Assembly (NCBI RefSeq): GCF_023149135.1
Contig: NZ_JAIWJX010000002.1
Coordinates: 496,001 to 560,000 of the forward strand
Source of the DNA: Fictibacillus marinisediminis
GTDB taxonomy: Bacteria > Bacillota > Bacilli > Bacillales > Fictibacillaceae
DNA: 64,000 bases
Reading direction: 5' to 3'
Position 1 is the first letter of the stretch. The number at the start of each line of letters is the position of its first letter. Shown here piece after piece: positions 24,811-32,940 of the stretch. A program made the position numbers and the translations under genes. Under the pieces are notes generated by a model, which did not search any database, had not been told where the DNA came from, and was given only the letters and a program-made list of their open reading frames with translations.

Positions 24811-25704
24811 ATGAATGTGATTGAGATCAAAAATTTAACGAAAAGATATGGCAATGCCAGGGGAATCGAGGACATCAGCTTTCATGTGGAAGAAGGGGAA
24901 ATCTTTGGCTTCATCGGTCCGAACGGTGCCGGTAAATCCACAACGCTCCGCACGCTGCTGTCCATCATTTATCCAACGAGTGGAAGCGCTGCGATTTTCG
25001 GAAAAGACGTCATTAAGTACGGGCCAGAGATCAAAAAGCAGATCGGGTATCTGCCTTCAGAGGTGTTCTACTACGACAAAATGAAAGTGAAGGACCTGCT
25101 GAACTATTCCGCAAGCTTTTATAAAAAAGACTGCAAGAAACGGATTCATGAACTCGCAGAAATCATGGATTTGGATCTTAATAAACGAATCGATGACTTG
25201 TCCTACGGAAACCGGAAAAAGGTTGGGATTGTTCAAGGCTTACTTCATGAACCGAAGCTGATCATTCTGGACGAACCGACCGGGGGACTGGATCCATTAA
25301 TGCAGCAAAAGTTCTTTGATCTCTTGAAAGAGGAGAACAAAAAGGGAGCGACCATTCTGTTTTCCTCGCACATCCTGAGCGAAGTGCAGAAGATGTGTGA
25401 CCGGGTTGCCATCATTAAAGAAGGAAAGCTCATTACGGTTGAGAAGATCAGTACCCTTCAAGAAAACAACCATAAGAAGATTAGAATTGAGACAAAACAC
25501 CCGGTGGATGCTGGATGGTTTGCAGTGGATGGTGTGACGAACATGCAAAGTGAGGACAATAAGATCAGCTTCTTATACAGTGGCAACATTAACTTGATCA
25601 TGAAAAAGCTTGCGGAAATTGAACTTTCGAACGTTTGGGTGGATGAGCCAGACCTTGAGGAAATCTTTCTTCATTATTATGAGAAGGAGGATGGTTCCAA
25701 GTGA
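24811..25704 (+). CDS. ABC transporter ATP-binding protein (ABC-2 exporter)
   Basis: 297 aa. Walker A GPNGAGKSTT (about 36-45), Q-loop IGYLPSE, signature LSYGNRKKVG in place of LSGGQ, Walker B LIILDEPTGGLD, and switch His in FSSHILSE. The SYGNRKK signature is usual in this BcrA-like exporter subgroup. ATG 24811 has AACAGGAGG upstream; the open frame further 5' overlaps tetR and is not used. It powers export by the two permeases that follow; the substrate (antibiotic, lipid or peptide) is unknown. Its stop overlaps the next start. Confidence 0.9.
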   Translation: MNVIEIKNLTKRYGNARGIEDISFHVEEGEIFGFIGPNGAGKSTTLRTLLSIIYPTSGSAAIFGKDVIKYGPEIKKQIGYLPSEVFYYDKMKVKDLLNYSASFYKKDCKKRIHELAEIMDLDLNKRIDDLSYGNRKKVGIVQGLLHEPKLIILDEPTGGLDPLMQQKFFDLLKEENKKGATILFSSHILSEVQKMCDRVAIIKEGKLITVEKISTLQENNHKKIRIETKHPVDAGWFAVDGVTNMQSEDNKISFLYSGNINLIMKKLAEIELSNVWVDEPDLEEIFLHYYEKEDGSK

Positions 25705-26498
25705 ATATCTTCTTGCATGAGCTTAAGGTGACCCGTAAGTCCATGCTGATCTGGGCATTTGCTCTAGCGGCAGTCACGGTACTGTTTTTCTCGATCTACC
25801 CATCGGTTGAAAAAGATGGAGATCAGTTTATTAAGGTCCTTCAAAATTATCCGGAAGGTGTGTTGAAGGCATTAGGCGTTCAGATCAACACGATCACGTC
25901 ACTCCTTGGATTTTACTCGTATTTCTTTTTATATGTGATGCTGTGCGGTGCCATTCAGGCGATGAATCTTGGAACCGGGATTTTATCCAAGGAAGTCAGC
26001 GGGAAGACAGCAGAGTTTATTCTCGCGAAGCCAGTGACGAGAGCACAGATCATCACCGCTAAGCTGCTGGCTGTACTTTATACGTTAATTTTCACCAATG
26101 TCATTTTTATTGCCGTTTCATACGGTATGGCGGTTGCAGTAGCAACAGCAGATTTTAACGAAGAAGCTTTCTTCTTCATGTCAGCGGCAAACTTTTTTGT
26201 ACAGCTCGTGTTTGCGTCGCTTGGTTTTCTTGTATCAGCAGCTTTTTCAAGGATCAGATCGGTACTGCCGCTCTCGTTAGGTACGGTCTTTGCTTTTTTT
26301 ATCCTCAGCATGTTCGGCTCTGTCATAGGGGATAAAGCGATTCGCTATATTACACCGTTTAAATATTTTGATCTGTCATATATTATGAAGCATTCCTCTT
26401 ATGAGCCGGTTTATATCAGTATTGAAGCTGCCGTCGTCATGGTGGCGATCGCGGCCAGTTATGTGCTGTTTACGAAAAAAGACATCCATGCGGCCTAG
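25701..26498 (+). CDS. ABC-2 type permease 1
   Basis: 265 aa, six predicted transmembrane helices in the ABC-2 pattern, with a large first external region. GTG start inside the end of the ATPase gene (GTGA overlap), with GAAGGAGG upstream. Residues SGKTAEFILAKPVTRAQI form the coupling region that contacts the ATPase in this family. It probably forms a heterodimer with permease 2. Confidence 0.83.
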   Translation: MNIFLHELKVTRKSMLIWAFALAAVTVLFFSIYPSVEKDGDQFIKVLQNYPEGVLKALGVQINTITSLLGFYSYFFLYVMLCGAIQAMNLGTGILSKEVSGKTAEFILAKPVTRAQIITAKLLAVLYTLIFTNVIFIAVSYGMAVAVATADFNEEAFFFMSAANFFVQLVFASLGFLVSAAFSRIRSVLPLSLGTVFAFFILSMFGSVIGDKAIRYITPFKYFDLSYIMKHSSYEPVYISIEAAVVMVAIAASYVLFTKKDIHAA

Positions 26499-26523
26499 CA
26501 GGATAAGGAAGAGGTGATAAACG

Positions 26524-27318
26524 ATGAACATCTTTTGGAGAGAGTTGAAATACAGCCGTAAGTCCATGATTTGGTGGTGCGTCGGCATTCTCTTTATGGT
26601 GGTTTCAGGAATGAGCAAGTATGGGGCCATGAAAAGTTCCGGTCAGTCTGTGAACGAGATTTTTGCTGCGATGCCTAAATCGCTTCAGGCCATATTTGGG
26701 TTAAGCTCACTGGATTTATCAACCGCCATGGGATTTTACGGCATGCTGTTTTCGTATCTTGTCTTGATGGCAACTATCCATTCCGTCATGCTCGGCGCCA
26801 ATATGATCGCAAAAGAAGAGCGTGACAAGACGTCAGAGTTTCTGATGGTCAAGCCAGTATCCCGAACAAAAATCATTACATCAAAGCTTGCAGCATCCAT
26901 TGTACTGCTTGTGATCTTCAATCTCGTAACCTATGCTTTTTCGGTTGCAATGGTGATGCACTATTACTCCGCAGCAGATACAAGTGAGATTGGGAAATTG
27001 ATGGCTGGATTGTTTTTGCTGCAGCTCTTATTCCTGGCGATCGGAATGGCCATCGCGGCTGTGACCAAGAGTCCGAAGAGGGCAGCGTCCCTCGCGACCG
27101 GCATCCTTCTCGTCACGTATATTCTGTCCATCGTCATCGAACTGAATGACAGGCTTGATGCTCTCAAGTACATTACGCCGTTTAAATACTTTGAGGCGAA
27201 GAACCTGATAGAGAATAGCGGATTTGATGGTGTGTTTGTCGCGTTGTCAGTTGTGATTATTGCGGCGGGGATTTTCCTCACTTACGTATCGTACCAGAAG
27301 AGGGATTTGAAAATTTAA
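26524..27318 (+). CDS. ABC-2 type permease 2
   Basis: 264 aa, six predicted transmembrane helices. It is clearly a diverged relative of the preceding permease: same length, RDKTSEFLMVKPVSRTKI at the matching position, and TPFKYFEAKNLI versus TPFKYFDLSYIM near the C-terminus. The two most likely arose by duplication and work as a heterodimer. GGAAGAGGTG ribosome site, 25 bp after permease 1. A terminator closes the four-gene TetR-ABC operon. Confidence 0.83.
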   Translation: MNIFWRELKYSRKSMIWWCVGILFMVVSGMSKYGAMKSSGQSVNEIFAAMPKSLQAIFGLSSLDLSTAMGFYGMLFSYLVLMATIHSVMLGANMIAKEERDKTSEFLMVKPVSRTKIITSKLAASIVLLVIFNLVTYAFSVAMVMHYYSAADTSEIGKLMAGLFLLQLLFLAIGMAIAAVTKSPKRAASLATGILLVTYILSIVIELNDRLDALKYITPFKYFEAKNLIENSGFDGVFVALSVVIIAAGIFLTYVSYQKRDLKI

Positions 27319-27329
27319 AAGCAGTTTAG

Positions 27330-27358
27330 AGGTTCCTGAAAATGGGGCCTCTTTTTTT
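27330..27358 (+). terminator. Terminator of the TetR-ABC exporter operon
   Basis: AGAGGTTCC / GGGGCCTCT stem (two wobbles) followed by eight T residues. Confidence 0.75.
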
Positions 27359-27444
27359 TGGTGGTAAAAAATCTTTTATTCTAGCAAACGCTTGTCCATT
27401 CCAATCAACTCTAGCAATCTCGTAACCTTTGTTGCTCTTGGGAG

Positions 27445-27624
27445 TGGTTGATTTCCGTTTCAGGTTGCTCGCTTTCCGCGGGGCGAAGCTTAAGCCTTAC
27501 CGGCGCCAGCGCCTGTGGGTCTTACCTGTCCCACTGCTCCCGCAGGACAAGGAAGGCTTCGGCAGCGTTATATCGCACGAAGAAAATGTGAAATTCATTT
27601 TCGAGGAGTCTCGCACCTTTCACC
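27445..27624 (+). repeat. GC-rich dispersed repeat, copy 1 (long variant)
   Basis: Contains CGCTTTCCGCGGGGCG, CTTACCTGTCCCACTGCTCC, CCCGCAGGA and GGAGTCTCGCACCTTTC in order, mirrored by copy 2 on the opposite strand at 30.9-31.0 kb. Copy 1 has about 57 extra bases (roughly 27547-27603) between CCCGCAGGA and GGAGTCTCGC. It is locally much richer in GC than its surroundings and has no credible gene. An isolated CCAATCAACT word near 27400 may be the end of a further, decayed copy. Confidence 0.7.
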
Positions 27625-27625
27625 T

Positions 27626-27668
27626 TGTGATAATAATCACAGATATCAACCCTTTTAAGCGATAGTAT
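27626..27668 (+). promoter_or_regulatory. Fnr/Crp-type box and -10 element upstream of hcp
   Basis: TGTGA-TAATAA-TCACA (27626-27641) is a perfect match to the Bacillus Fnr consensus TGTGA-N6-TCACA. A -10 hexamer TAGTAT lies at 27663-27668. With transcription starting near 27675, the box is centred at -41.5, the class II activator position. No good -35 hexamer is present, as expected for an activated promoter. Oxygen- or NO-dependent expression of hcp is inferred. Confidence 0.75.
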
Positions 27669-27778
27669 TAATTTGTAATCTCGAAGTTTCCCCTAAGCAA
27701 TCAAAACGTATAAAAACTGTTTAGATTAATACCAAATTATAAAAAACAAAAACAGATTTTTAAAAAGGGATGAAAAAA

Positions 27779-29065
27779 ATGTTTTGTTATCAATGTGAGC
27801 AAACTCCAACTGGCGGCTGTAAAACCATAGGTGTATGTGGGAAAGATGAAAATATTGCCAGTTTACAAGATACTATCATATTTGGCTTAAAAGGAATTGC
27901 TGCTTACCGGACGCACGCAAATCAATTAGGGTACACGGATCCCTTCGTTGATGCGACCACTCATGAAGCGTTATATATGACGCTTACAAACTCGAACTTT
28001 AATGTACAGGAACATATTGATATGGCAATGAAAGTTGGGAAAGCGGCTGTTCGTGTAATGGAGTTGTTGGACAAAGCACATACAGATCGTTTAGGAATTC
28101 CTGAACCGATTAAAATATCGCAAAATAAGATAGAAGGAAATGCCATTGTAGTAACTGGTCATAATTTATTTGCATTGGAACACCTTTTAAAGCAAACAGA
28201 AGGAAAAGGGATAAATATTTATACTCACTCTGAAATGCTGCCGGCACACGGTTATCCAAAACTTAAAAAGTATCCGCACTTAAAAGGAAATATCGGTAAA
28301 GCCTGGTATGATCAACGCCGCTTGTTTGAAAAGTTTCCGGGTGCCATTTTAGCAACGACCAACTGTGTGATGCCGATTAAAGGAACGTATGCCGACAGAA
28401 TGTTCTCCTATGAAGTGGCCGGCTTAGAACATGTTCAAAAAATTGAAAATGATGATTTTACTCCATTAATTCAGCGAGCATTGGAGCTTCCTGAGGTGAA
28501 TATTGAATCTGACGAAACATTACTTACAGGGTTCCACCATCAAACTGTCATTGGTATAGCTCCTGAAATCATCCAAGCGGTAAAGGATAAAAAGATTAAA
28601 CGTTTCTTTGTCATTGCCGGTTGTGACGCACCTGGAAAGGGTGGAGAGTACTATCGAAAACTAGCCACATCCCTGCCACCGGAAACGGTCATTTTAACCA
28701 CTTCATGTGGCAAATTCCGTTTCAATGATGTAGATTACGGAGACGTACCCGGAACGAATATTCCACGCTATATCGACCTTGGCCAATGCAATAACTCCGT
28801 TTCAACTGTAAAAATTGCACTAGTTCTGGCCGATGCATTCGATTGTGAAGTAAACGAACTCCCTGTTAGCATCGTTCTTTCTTGGTTTGAACAAAAAGCG
28901 GTTGCCATTCTACTCGGATTGTTCAGTCTTGGCATCCAAGACATCCGTATCGGACCCAAACCTCCTGAGTTTATCTCACAGGGTGTAATGCAAGTATTAC
29001 AAGACACCTTTAATCTAAAGCTCATTGGGGATGTCGAGGAAGATATGAATGCCATGCTTTCTTAA
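27779..29065 (+). CDS. hcp: Hydroxylamine reductase / hybrid-cluster protein
   Basis: 428 aa from ATG 27779. The N-terminal cluster-binding cysteines are in MFCYQCEQTPTGGCKTIGVC (C-x2-C-x6-C-x5-C). Hybrid-cluster ligands appear later: GHNLFALEH, TTNCVMP, AGCDAPGKGG, TTSCGKFRF and GQCNNS. The length fits the short Hcp class that lacks part of the N-terminal helical domain. Hcp proteins act in NO/hydroxylamine detoxification under low oxygen. ATG 27770 is also in frame, but AAAAGGG is better spaced for 27779 and Hcp proteins usually begin MFC. No partner reductase (Hcr) gene is adjacent. A candidate Fnr box stands upstream. Confidence 0.92.
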   Translation: MFCYQCEQTPTGGCKTIGVCGKDENIASLQDTIIFGLKGIAAYRTHANQLGYTDPFVDATTHEALYMTLTNSNFNVQEHIDMAMKVGKAAVRVMELLDKAHTDRLGIPEPIKISQNKIEGNAIVVTGHNLFALEHLLKQTEGKGINIYTHSEMLPAHGYPKLKKYPHLKGNIGKAWYDQRRLFEKFPGAILATTNCVMPIKGTYADRMFSYEVAGLEHVQKIENDDFTPLIQRALELPEVNIESDETLLTGFHHQTVIGIAPEIIQAVKDKKIKRFFVIAGCDAPGKGGEYYRKLATSLPPETVILTTSCGKFRFNDVDYGDVPGTNIPRYIDLGQCNNSVSTVKIALVLADAFDCEVNELPVSIVLSWFEQKAVAILLGLFSLGIQDIRIGPKPPEFISQGVMQVLQDTFNLKLIGDVEEDMNAMLS

Positions 29066-29137
29066 TGTCAGCGTATAGGAATCCTAAACATTTGTTTAGA
29101 AGGAGTCAGGCTCCAAGAAATCACAATTTAACAAACC

Positions 29138-29166
29138 TAAGCCCGAGGAGATCCCTCGGGCTTATT
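29138..29166 (+). terminator. Terminator after hcp
   Basis: TAAGCCCGAGG / CCTCGGGCTTA, perfect 11-bp stem with 5-nt loop; only a short T-rich tail. Confidence 0.75.
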
Positions 29167-29239
29167 ATCTGCCGTTGGCTCCAGCCCTTCCTGTCACTTT
29201 TGGTTCTTACGGCTGTTTTGGAGATTACCCATGTGGCGT

Positions 29240-29533
29240 TTATTTTACTGGATACTTTACCGCATTCTTCTCCATCTTGTTACGTACAATCTCGTTTACA
29301 TCCACATCAAGCCTGTCCGCCAGCTGAAGGGAGTAGATGATTACGTCAGCCAATTCATCTTTAATGTCTTCCAGGTTCCCATCGACCGCTTCCTGGCTTT
29401 CTTTCCACTGGAAGTTTTCCAGCAGTTCAGCGGCTTCAAGCGTTATGGAAAGGGCAAGGTCTTTTGGATTATGATGAGGGCCCCAATTTCGTTCGTCCCG
29501 GAATTTTCGGATTTCATCTATTAAATGCTGCAT
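29240..29533 (-). CDS. MazG-like nucleotide pyrophosphohydrolase
   Basis: 97 aa, single-domain all-alpha NTP pyrophosphatase. The metal-binding pattern ExxE ... ExxD is seen as LEAAELLE (about 33-40) and DELADVII (about 58-65). ERNWGPHHNPKDLALS is the RS21-C6/dCTPase-like N-terminal signature. It probably hydrolyses non-canonical or excess dNTPs (house-cleaning). Alone on the minus strand between hcp and the methyltransferase. GGAGCCAAC stands upstream of the ATG. Confidence 0.85.
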   Translation of the reverse strand: MQHLIDEIRKFRDERNWGPHHNPKDLALSITLEAAELLENFQWKESQEAVDGNLEDIKDELADVIIYSLQLADRLDVDVNEIVRNKMEKNAVKYPVK

Positions 29534-29650
29534 GATATCGTTGGCTCCTTTATAGGTATTAATGATTTCTTTTACGATAAGTATTATAATGACAGAACGT
29601 GAAGAAGAATTATAATGATTTGATAAAATTTGATAGATGAATTGGGTGGA

Positions 29651-30844
29651 ATGATGAGTATAGCTCGTGTAAAAATAAAATCTTCCGATAAGAGCATCAA
29701 AGGCGGATCGCCCCTGATCGTAAGCGATGCCGTCTCTTACGTGGACAAAGGTCTGGCAGAAGGGACAATCATTGAGATTATTGATGAAAGCGGCAAATTT
29801 ATCGGCAATGGCTATTATGGCAAGCAGAATAAAGGACTGGGATGGATTTTAACCCGCAAGCCGCAGGAAAACATCGACCAGGATTTTTTCGAAAAGAAAA
29901 TAAAGGCGGCCATCGAAAGCCGGCAGAGGTTGTTTGATAATCCGCTGACCACAGCATTCAGGGTGTTTAACGGTGAAGGCGACGGCATCGGCGGTGTCAC
30001 GATGGATTATTTTGACGGCTATTACGTCATCAACTGGTACAGCGAGGGTATTTATCAATTTAAAGAATTTGTTCTGCAGTCGCTTAGAAATCTGACTGAT
30101 TTTAAAGGGATCTATGAGAAGAAGCGGTTTGCTGAAAAAGGAACGTACATTGAGGACGATGATTTCATCGAAGGAGAACGGGCTCAGTTTCCGCTCATCG
30201 TTCAGGAAAACGGCATTCATTTTGCTACATACTTAAATGAAAGTGCGATGGTGGGTGTTTTCCTGGATCAACGAGAAGTCCGGAAAGCCATCCGGGACAA
30301 GTATTCAGAAGGCAAAAGGGTATTGAACACCTTTTCGTATACCGGTGCTTTTTCTGTGGCAGCCGCATTAGGCGGAGCCGTGAAAACGACCAGCGTGGAT
30401 CTGGCCAACCGAAGCCGAAGCAAGACGCAGGAACAGTTCAGCATCAACGGAATCGATTACGAGTCACAAGACATCATCGTCGAGGACGTATTTAACTATT
30501 TCAAATATGCGGTTAGAAAAAAGCTGCTGTTTGATCTGGTGATCCTTGATCCGCCGAGCTTTGCGCGATCCAAGAAACATACGTTCAGCGCAGGAAAGGA
30601 TTATCCGGCTCTGCTGGAACAGGCCATTGCCATCACCGAAAGGAATGGTGTGATCGTCGCTTCGTCCAATTGCAGCACCTTTGGAATGAGCAAGTTCAAA
30701 GGCTTTATTGATAAAGCGTTCCGCCAGACCGGCGGCAAGTATAAAATCCTTGAAGAACACAGTCTGCCTGAAGACTTTAAGACGATTAAAGAGTTTAAAG
30801 AAGGAGATTATCTTAAAGTCGTTATTCTAAAAAAACTGGCATAA
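29651..30844 (+). CDS. Class I SAM-dependent rRNA methyltransferase, RlmI-like (PUA + methyltransferase)
   Basis: About 397 aa. N-terminal PUA-like RNA-binding domain (about 1-75), a linker, then a Rossmann methyltransferase (about 190-390) with FSYTGAFSVAAALGGAV (SAM-binding loop), DLANRSRSK, and the catalytic segment LVILDPPSFARSKK (DPPxF). This is the RlmI/YwbD family, which makes m5C in 23S rRNA; SSNCSTF follows the motif. Start uncertain: ATG 29651 and 29654 and TTG 29642 or 29630 are all in frame, with GGGTGGA at 29644-29650 favouring 29654. A TATAAT box at 29585-29590 is a likely promoter element. Confidence 0.87.
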   Translation: MMSIARVKIKSSDKSIKGGSPLIVSDAVSYVDKGLAEGTIIEIIDESGKFIGNGYYGKQNKGLGWILTRKPQENIDQDFFEKKIKAAIESRQRLFDNPLTTAFRVFNGEGDGIGGVTMDYFDGYYVINWYSEGIYQFKEFVLQSLRNLTDFKGIYEKKRFAEKGTYIEDDDFIEGERAQFPLIVQENGIHFATYLNESAMVGVFLDQREVRKAIRDKYSEGKRVLNTFSYTGAFSVAAALGGAVKTTSVDLANRSRSKTQEQFSINGIDYESQDIIVEDVFNYFKYAVRKKLLFDLVILDPPSFARSKKHTFSAGKDYPALLEQAIAITERNGVIVASSNCSTFGMSKFKGFIDKAFRQTGGKYKILEEHSLPEDFKTIKEFKEGDYLKVVILKKLA

Positions 30845-30847
30845 TAT

Positions 30848-30900
30848 AAAAGGGGCTGTCCTGAAAGTCAAAAATTGACCTTCAGGCAGCTCCTTTTTCG
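30848..30900 (+). terminator. Terminator of the methyltransferase gene
   Basis: Long stem: AAAAGGGGCTG-T-CCTGAA pairs with TTCAGG-C-AGCTCCTTTT, followed by T residues. Confidence 0.8.
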
Positions 30901-30921
30901 CGCAAAAAATCTTCAATGAAA

Positions 30922-31042
30922 AGTTGATTATAGTGGAAGGTGCGAGACTCCTGCGGGACTAGCGTGACAGGTGAGACTCCCGCAGGCGCTTGCGCCAAGA
31001 GGCTCACCGCACGCCCCGCGGAAAGCGAGCGGACTGAAACGG
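30922..31042 (-). repeat. GC-rich dispersed repeat, copy 2 (short variant, inverted)
   Basis: On the minus strand it reads CCGTTTCAG, CGCTTTCCGCGGGGCG, GCGCCTGCGGGAGTCTCACC, TGTC, CCCGCAGGAGTCTCGCACC and ends in ATAATCAACTT, in the same order as copy 1 but without the ~57-base insert. It includes self-complementary pieces (CCCGCAGG...). Lies between a terminator and the 3' end of the convergent lipoprotein gene. Confidence 0.72.
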
Positions 31043-31069
31043 AACCCTTTTTTAGATTACGGTGTTTTT

Positions 31070-32368
31070 TCAGGGTAAACGGAACAGCCAAAGTTCTGTT
31101 TTACTATTCGGATCTTCAATTCCAAAGTCGTTGTCATTAATGACAGCCATTTTTTTGCCCTTAACTAATGAAATACCCTCAGCTTTTTCATAAGGATAAT
31201 CGTAATTTAAAAGATTCAATACTTCCTCCTTAGCAACCGTTTTAATTCCCGCAGCTTTTAAATCTTTTGCGTTCATTTGTTCGAGCGTTTTTCCTTTATG
31301 TTTGTCCTTGCCTAAGATGTTTGTTGCACCTTGAAAATTTATTTTATATATTTTCTTCAATTTCGCTTTTTTTCCTATTTCTGAATCTCTTTCGTCGACA
31401 AGCAGATTATGTTCATTAATAGCATAAAGATCAGAGACTCCAATATCCTTTTGATCAAATCCCAACCTTTGTCCATTAGCAGTAATGTATACATATTCTG
31501 CTATTGCCTTTGAATTTTTTAAATTTATTTTTAGAATCCGAACTAATCTCGAATTTTCACCAGGGTTTGACAGTGCACTTTGTGTCATCGTGAAAAGATA
31601 ACGTCCATCTGGAGTAATCGTCACGCTTTCGAATCCTTTATTTTCCATGCGTTTTGTTAGAACAGCAGGCAAACTCGCCTTCACAGGAATCAGAGGTGCG
31701 TTTTTAAATTTAGATTCCATCCCAGACGGTATTAACCGTTTTACAAGGGTACCATCTTTTTTCATCTGGACCAGACTTGGCCGGTATTCATCACTTAACC
31801 AAAACGTTTTATCTGTAGGATTGTAAGCAAGCCCTTCAGTATCTAAACCATAGGGATCATATGACAAAACACTTTTTCCTTTCGCATCATATGGTGCTTC
31901 ATCAGATTTTTTGAAATTAGGCAAACCTGTAATAAAGGAGTTTCCCGTAACTGGATCTGATCCTTTTGCTAACTTTAATTTAATTTGTTCTAATATTTTC
32001 ATTTTTCCTTTAGAAATTTCAATTTTATACACTGCAGGAGTATACATTGGTATTGGAAAGGTTCTCCGTTCTTCACTATTTACGGTCAATTTTCCATTGG
32101 GGCCCCGATCGGACGAAGAATAAAAAATGTTATCAGGATCACCTGGCAAATGCAGGAGAGAAGATCCCATAGCCGCATGGATACCTTTAGATAACTTTGG
32201 CGGATTTTCTAAAGGATATTTTCCAATAAGTTTAACAGAAGGGGTCGAAGTACTCTTCTTTCCTTTATTCCCCTCTTGCTGCTTATTGGTGGATGGTCTG
32301 GAGCATGCGAATATTGCTATGCATATGATCGAGATTACAACAACTTTTAGAAACATAAATTTTTTCAT
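31070..32368 (-). CDS. Lipoprotein with phytase-like esterase domain (PF13449 type)
   Basis: 432 aa from ATG 32368. A lipoprotein signal peptide ends in AIFAC|SRPS (Cys at about 21), then a Ser/Thr/Lys/Gln linker. The body has beta-propeller-like blades with SSSDRGPNG, GLDTEGLAYNP, FWLSDEYRPSL and GFESVTITPDGRY. These match the esterase-like phytase domain family. Enzymatic activity is not established for most members. Expected on the outer face of the membrane. AAAAAGGTGTCC is the ribosome site; the longer upstream frame is not used. It ends 28 bp from a dispersed repeat, with no clear terminator of its own. Confidence 0.78.
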   Translation of the reverse strand: MKKFMFLKVVVISIICIAIFACSRPSTNKQQEGNKGKKSTSTPSVKLIGKYPLENPPKLSKGIHAAMGSSLLHLPGDPDNIFYSSSDRGPNGKLTVNSEERRTFPIPMYTPAVYKIEISKGKMKILEQIKLKLAKGSDPVTGNSFITGLPNFKKSDEAPYDAKGKSVLSYDPYGLDTEGLAYNPTDKTFWLSDEYRPSLVQMKKDGTLVKRLIPSGMESKFKNAPLIPVKASLPAVLTKRMENKGFESVTITPDGRYLFTMTQSALSNPGENSRLVRILKINLKNSKAIAEYVYITANGQRLGFDQKDIGVSDLYAINEHNLLVDERDSEIGKKAKLKKIYKINFQGATNILGKDKHKGKTLEQMNAKDLKAAGIKTVAKEEVLNLLNYDYPYEKAEGISLVKGKKMAVINDNDFGIEDPNSKTELWLFRLP

Positions 32369-32472
32369 CCTGGACACCTTTTTCTTTTGTATAATTTTCT
32401 TTCTTATAATGGGCAATTAAAACTGTATTATAAGTAAAATTGATTTGATAAATTTTTTTCAATTGAGATTGA

Positions 32473-32656
32473 CTTCGGATTATGCAGTATCACCGGGGTC
32501 TGATAAAATCCATTTTGTACGGAAAAGCGCAAATCGCCAAGACGTTTAATGCAACTGTTATTTCTATAGCTGAAGCACCGTCAGGATATAAGGACTTTGA
32601 CAAAGGGGCAGCAAAAAAGTTTGTCATTGATCCTCATGGCGTGGTAATAAACTGAC
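32473..32656 (+). pseudogene. C-terminal remnant of a glutathione-independent formaldehyde dehydrogenase
   Basis: A frame of about 60 codons ending in a stop at 32656 encodes YHRGLIKSILYGKAQIAK, VISIAEAPSGYKDFDKGA and KKFVIDPHG. This is the C-terminus of the zinc-dependent, glutathione-independent formaldehyde dehydrogenase family (about 380-400 aa). The catalytic and NAD-binding domains are gone; a stop precedes it at 32470-32472 and there is no ribosome site. It is therefore a fragment left by deletion. A sigma-A promoter for the next gene lies 20 bp downstream. Confidence 0.7.
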
Positions 32657-32675
32657 ATAATTTTTATATGGACAC

Positions 32676-32704
32676 TTGACTGACCCATTTAATTCCATTA
32701 CTAT
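32676..32704 (+). promoter_or_regulatory. Sigma-A promoter of the OFA transporter
   Basis: TTGACT (32676-32681), 17-bp spacer, TACTAT (32699-32704). Predicted start near 32711, giving a ~230-nt leader. Confidence 0.65.
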
Positions 32705-32710
32705 TAAGAT

Positions 32711-32930
32711 TGAAAAATTTGAATATTCCCCTAACGTTAAGTTAGGGAATCATTTGGCAAGGAACAGCGAACCTGTCTCCTGTTAAAAGGATTCTTCTGT
32801 AAGCGCTTCAAAAAACCGGATAGGTTATACCACAGCGAACCTGTGATTTGCTGCCGCCGCAATCTTTTTTCTTATAGTTACTATGTAACTGTGAGGTGAG
32901 TTTGTGGCGGTTTTTTATTTACATAAAAGA
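32711..32930 (+). promoter_or_regulatory. Structured, attenuator-like mRNA leader of the OFA transporter
   Basis: Elements in order: hairpin ATTCCCCTAAC/GTTAGGGAAT (32724-32749); ACAGCGAACCTGT (32764-32776); a cre-like TGTAAGCGCTTCAA (32798-32811); GGATAGGTT (32818-32826); a second ACAGCGAACCTGT (32832-32844); then CCGCCGCAA pairing with TTGTGGCGG (about 32853-32911, inner hairpin AGTTAC/GTAACT) followed by TTTTTT. The last is a terminator ending just before the ribosome site. GGATAGGTT can pair with either AACCTGT copy, which would give two exclusive folds. No known riboswitch class was recognised. Confidence 0.55.
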
Positions 32931-32940
32931 GGAGAGGGTT

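Noticed and set aside
32711..32930. Assignment of the OFA leader to the ZTP, Moco, tetrahydrofolate, guanidine or fluoride riboswitch
   Set aside because: None of the conserved core words of these classes could be found, so the leader is left unassigned.
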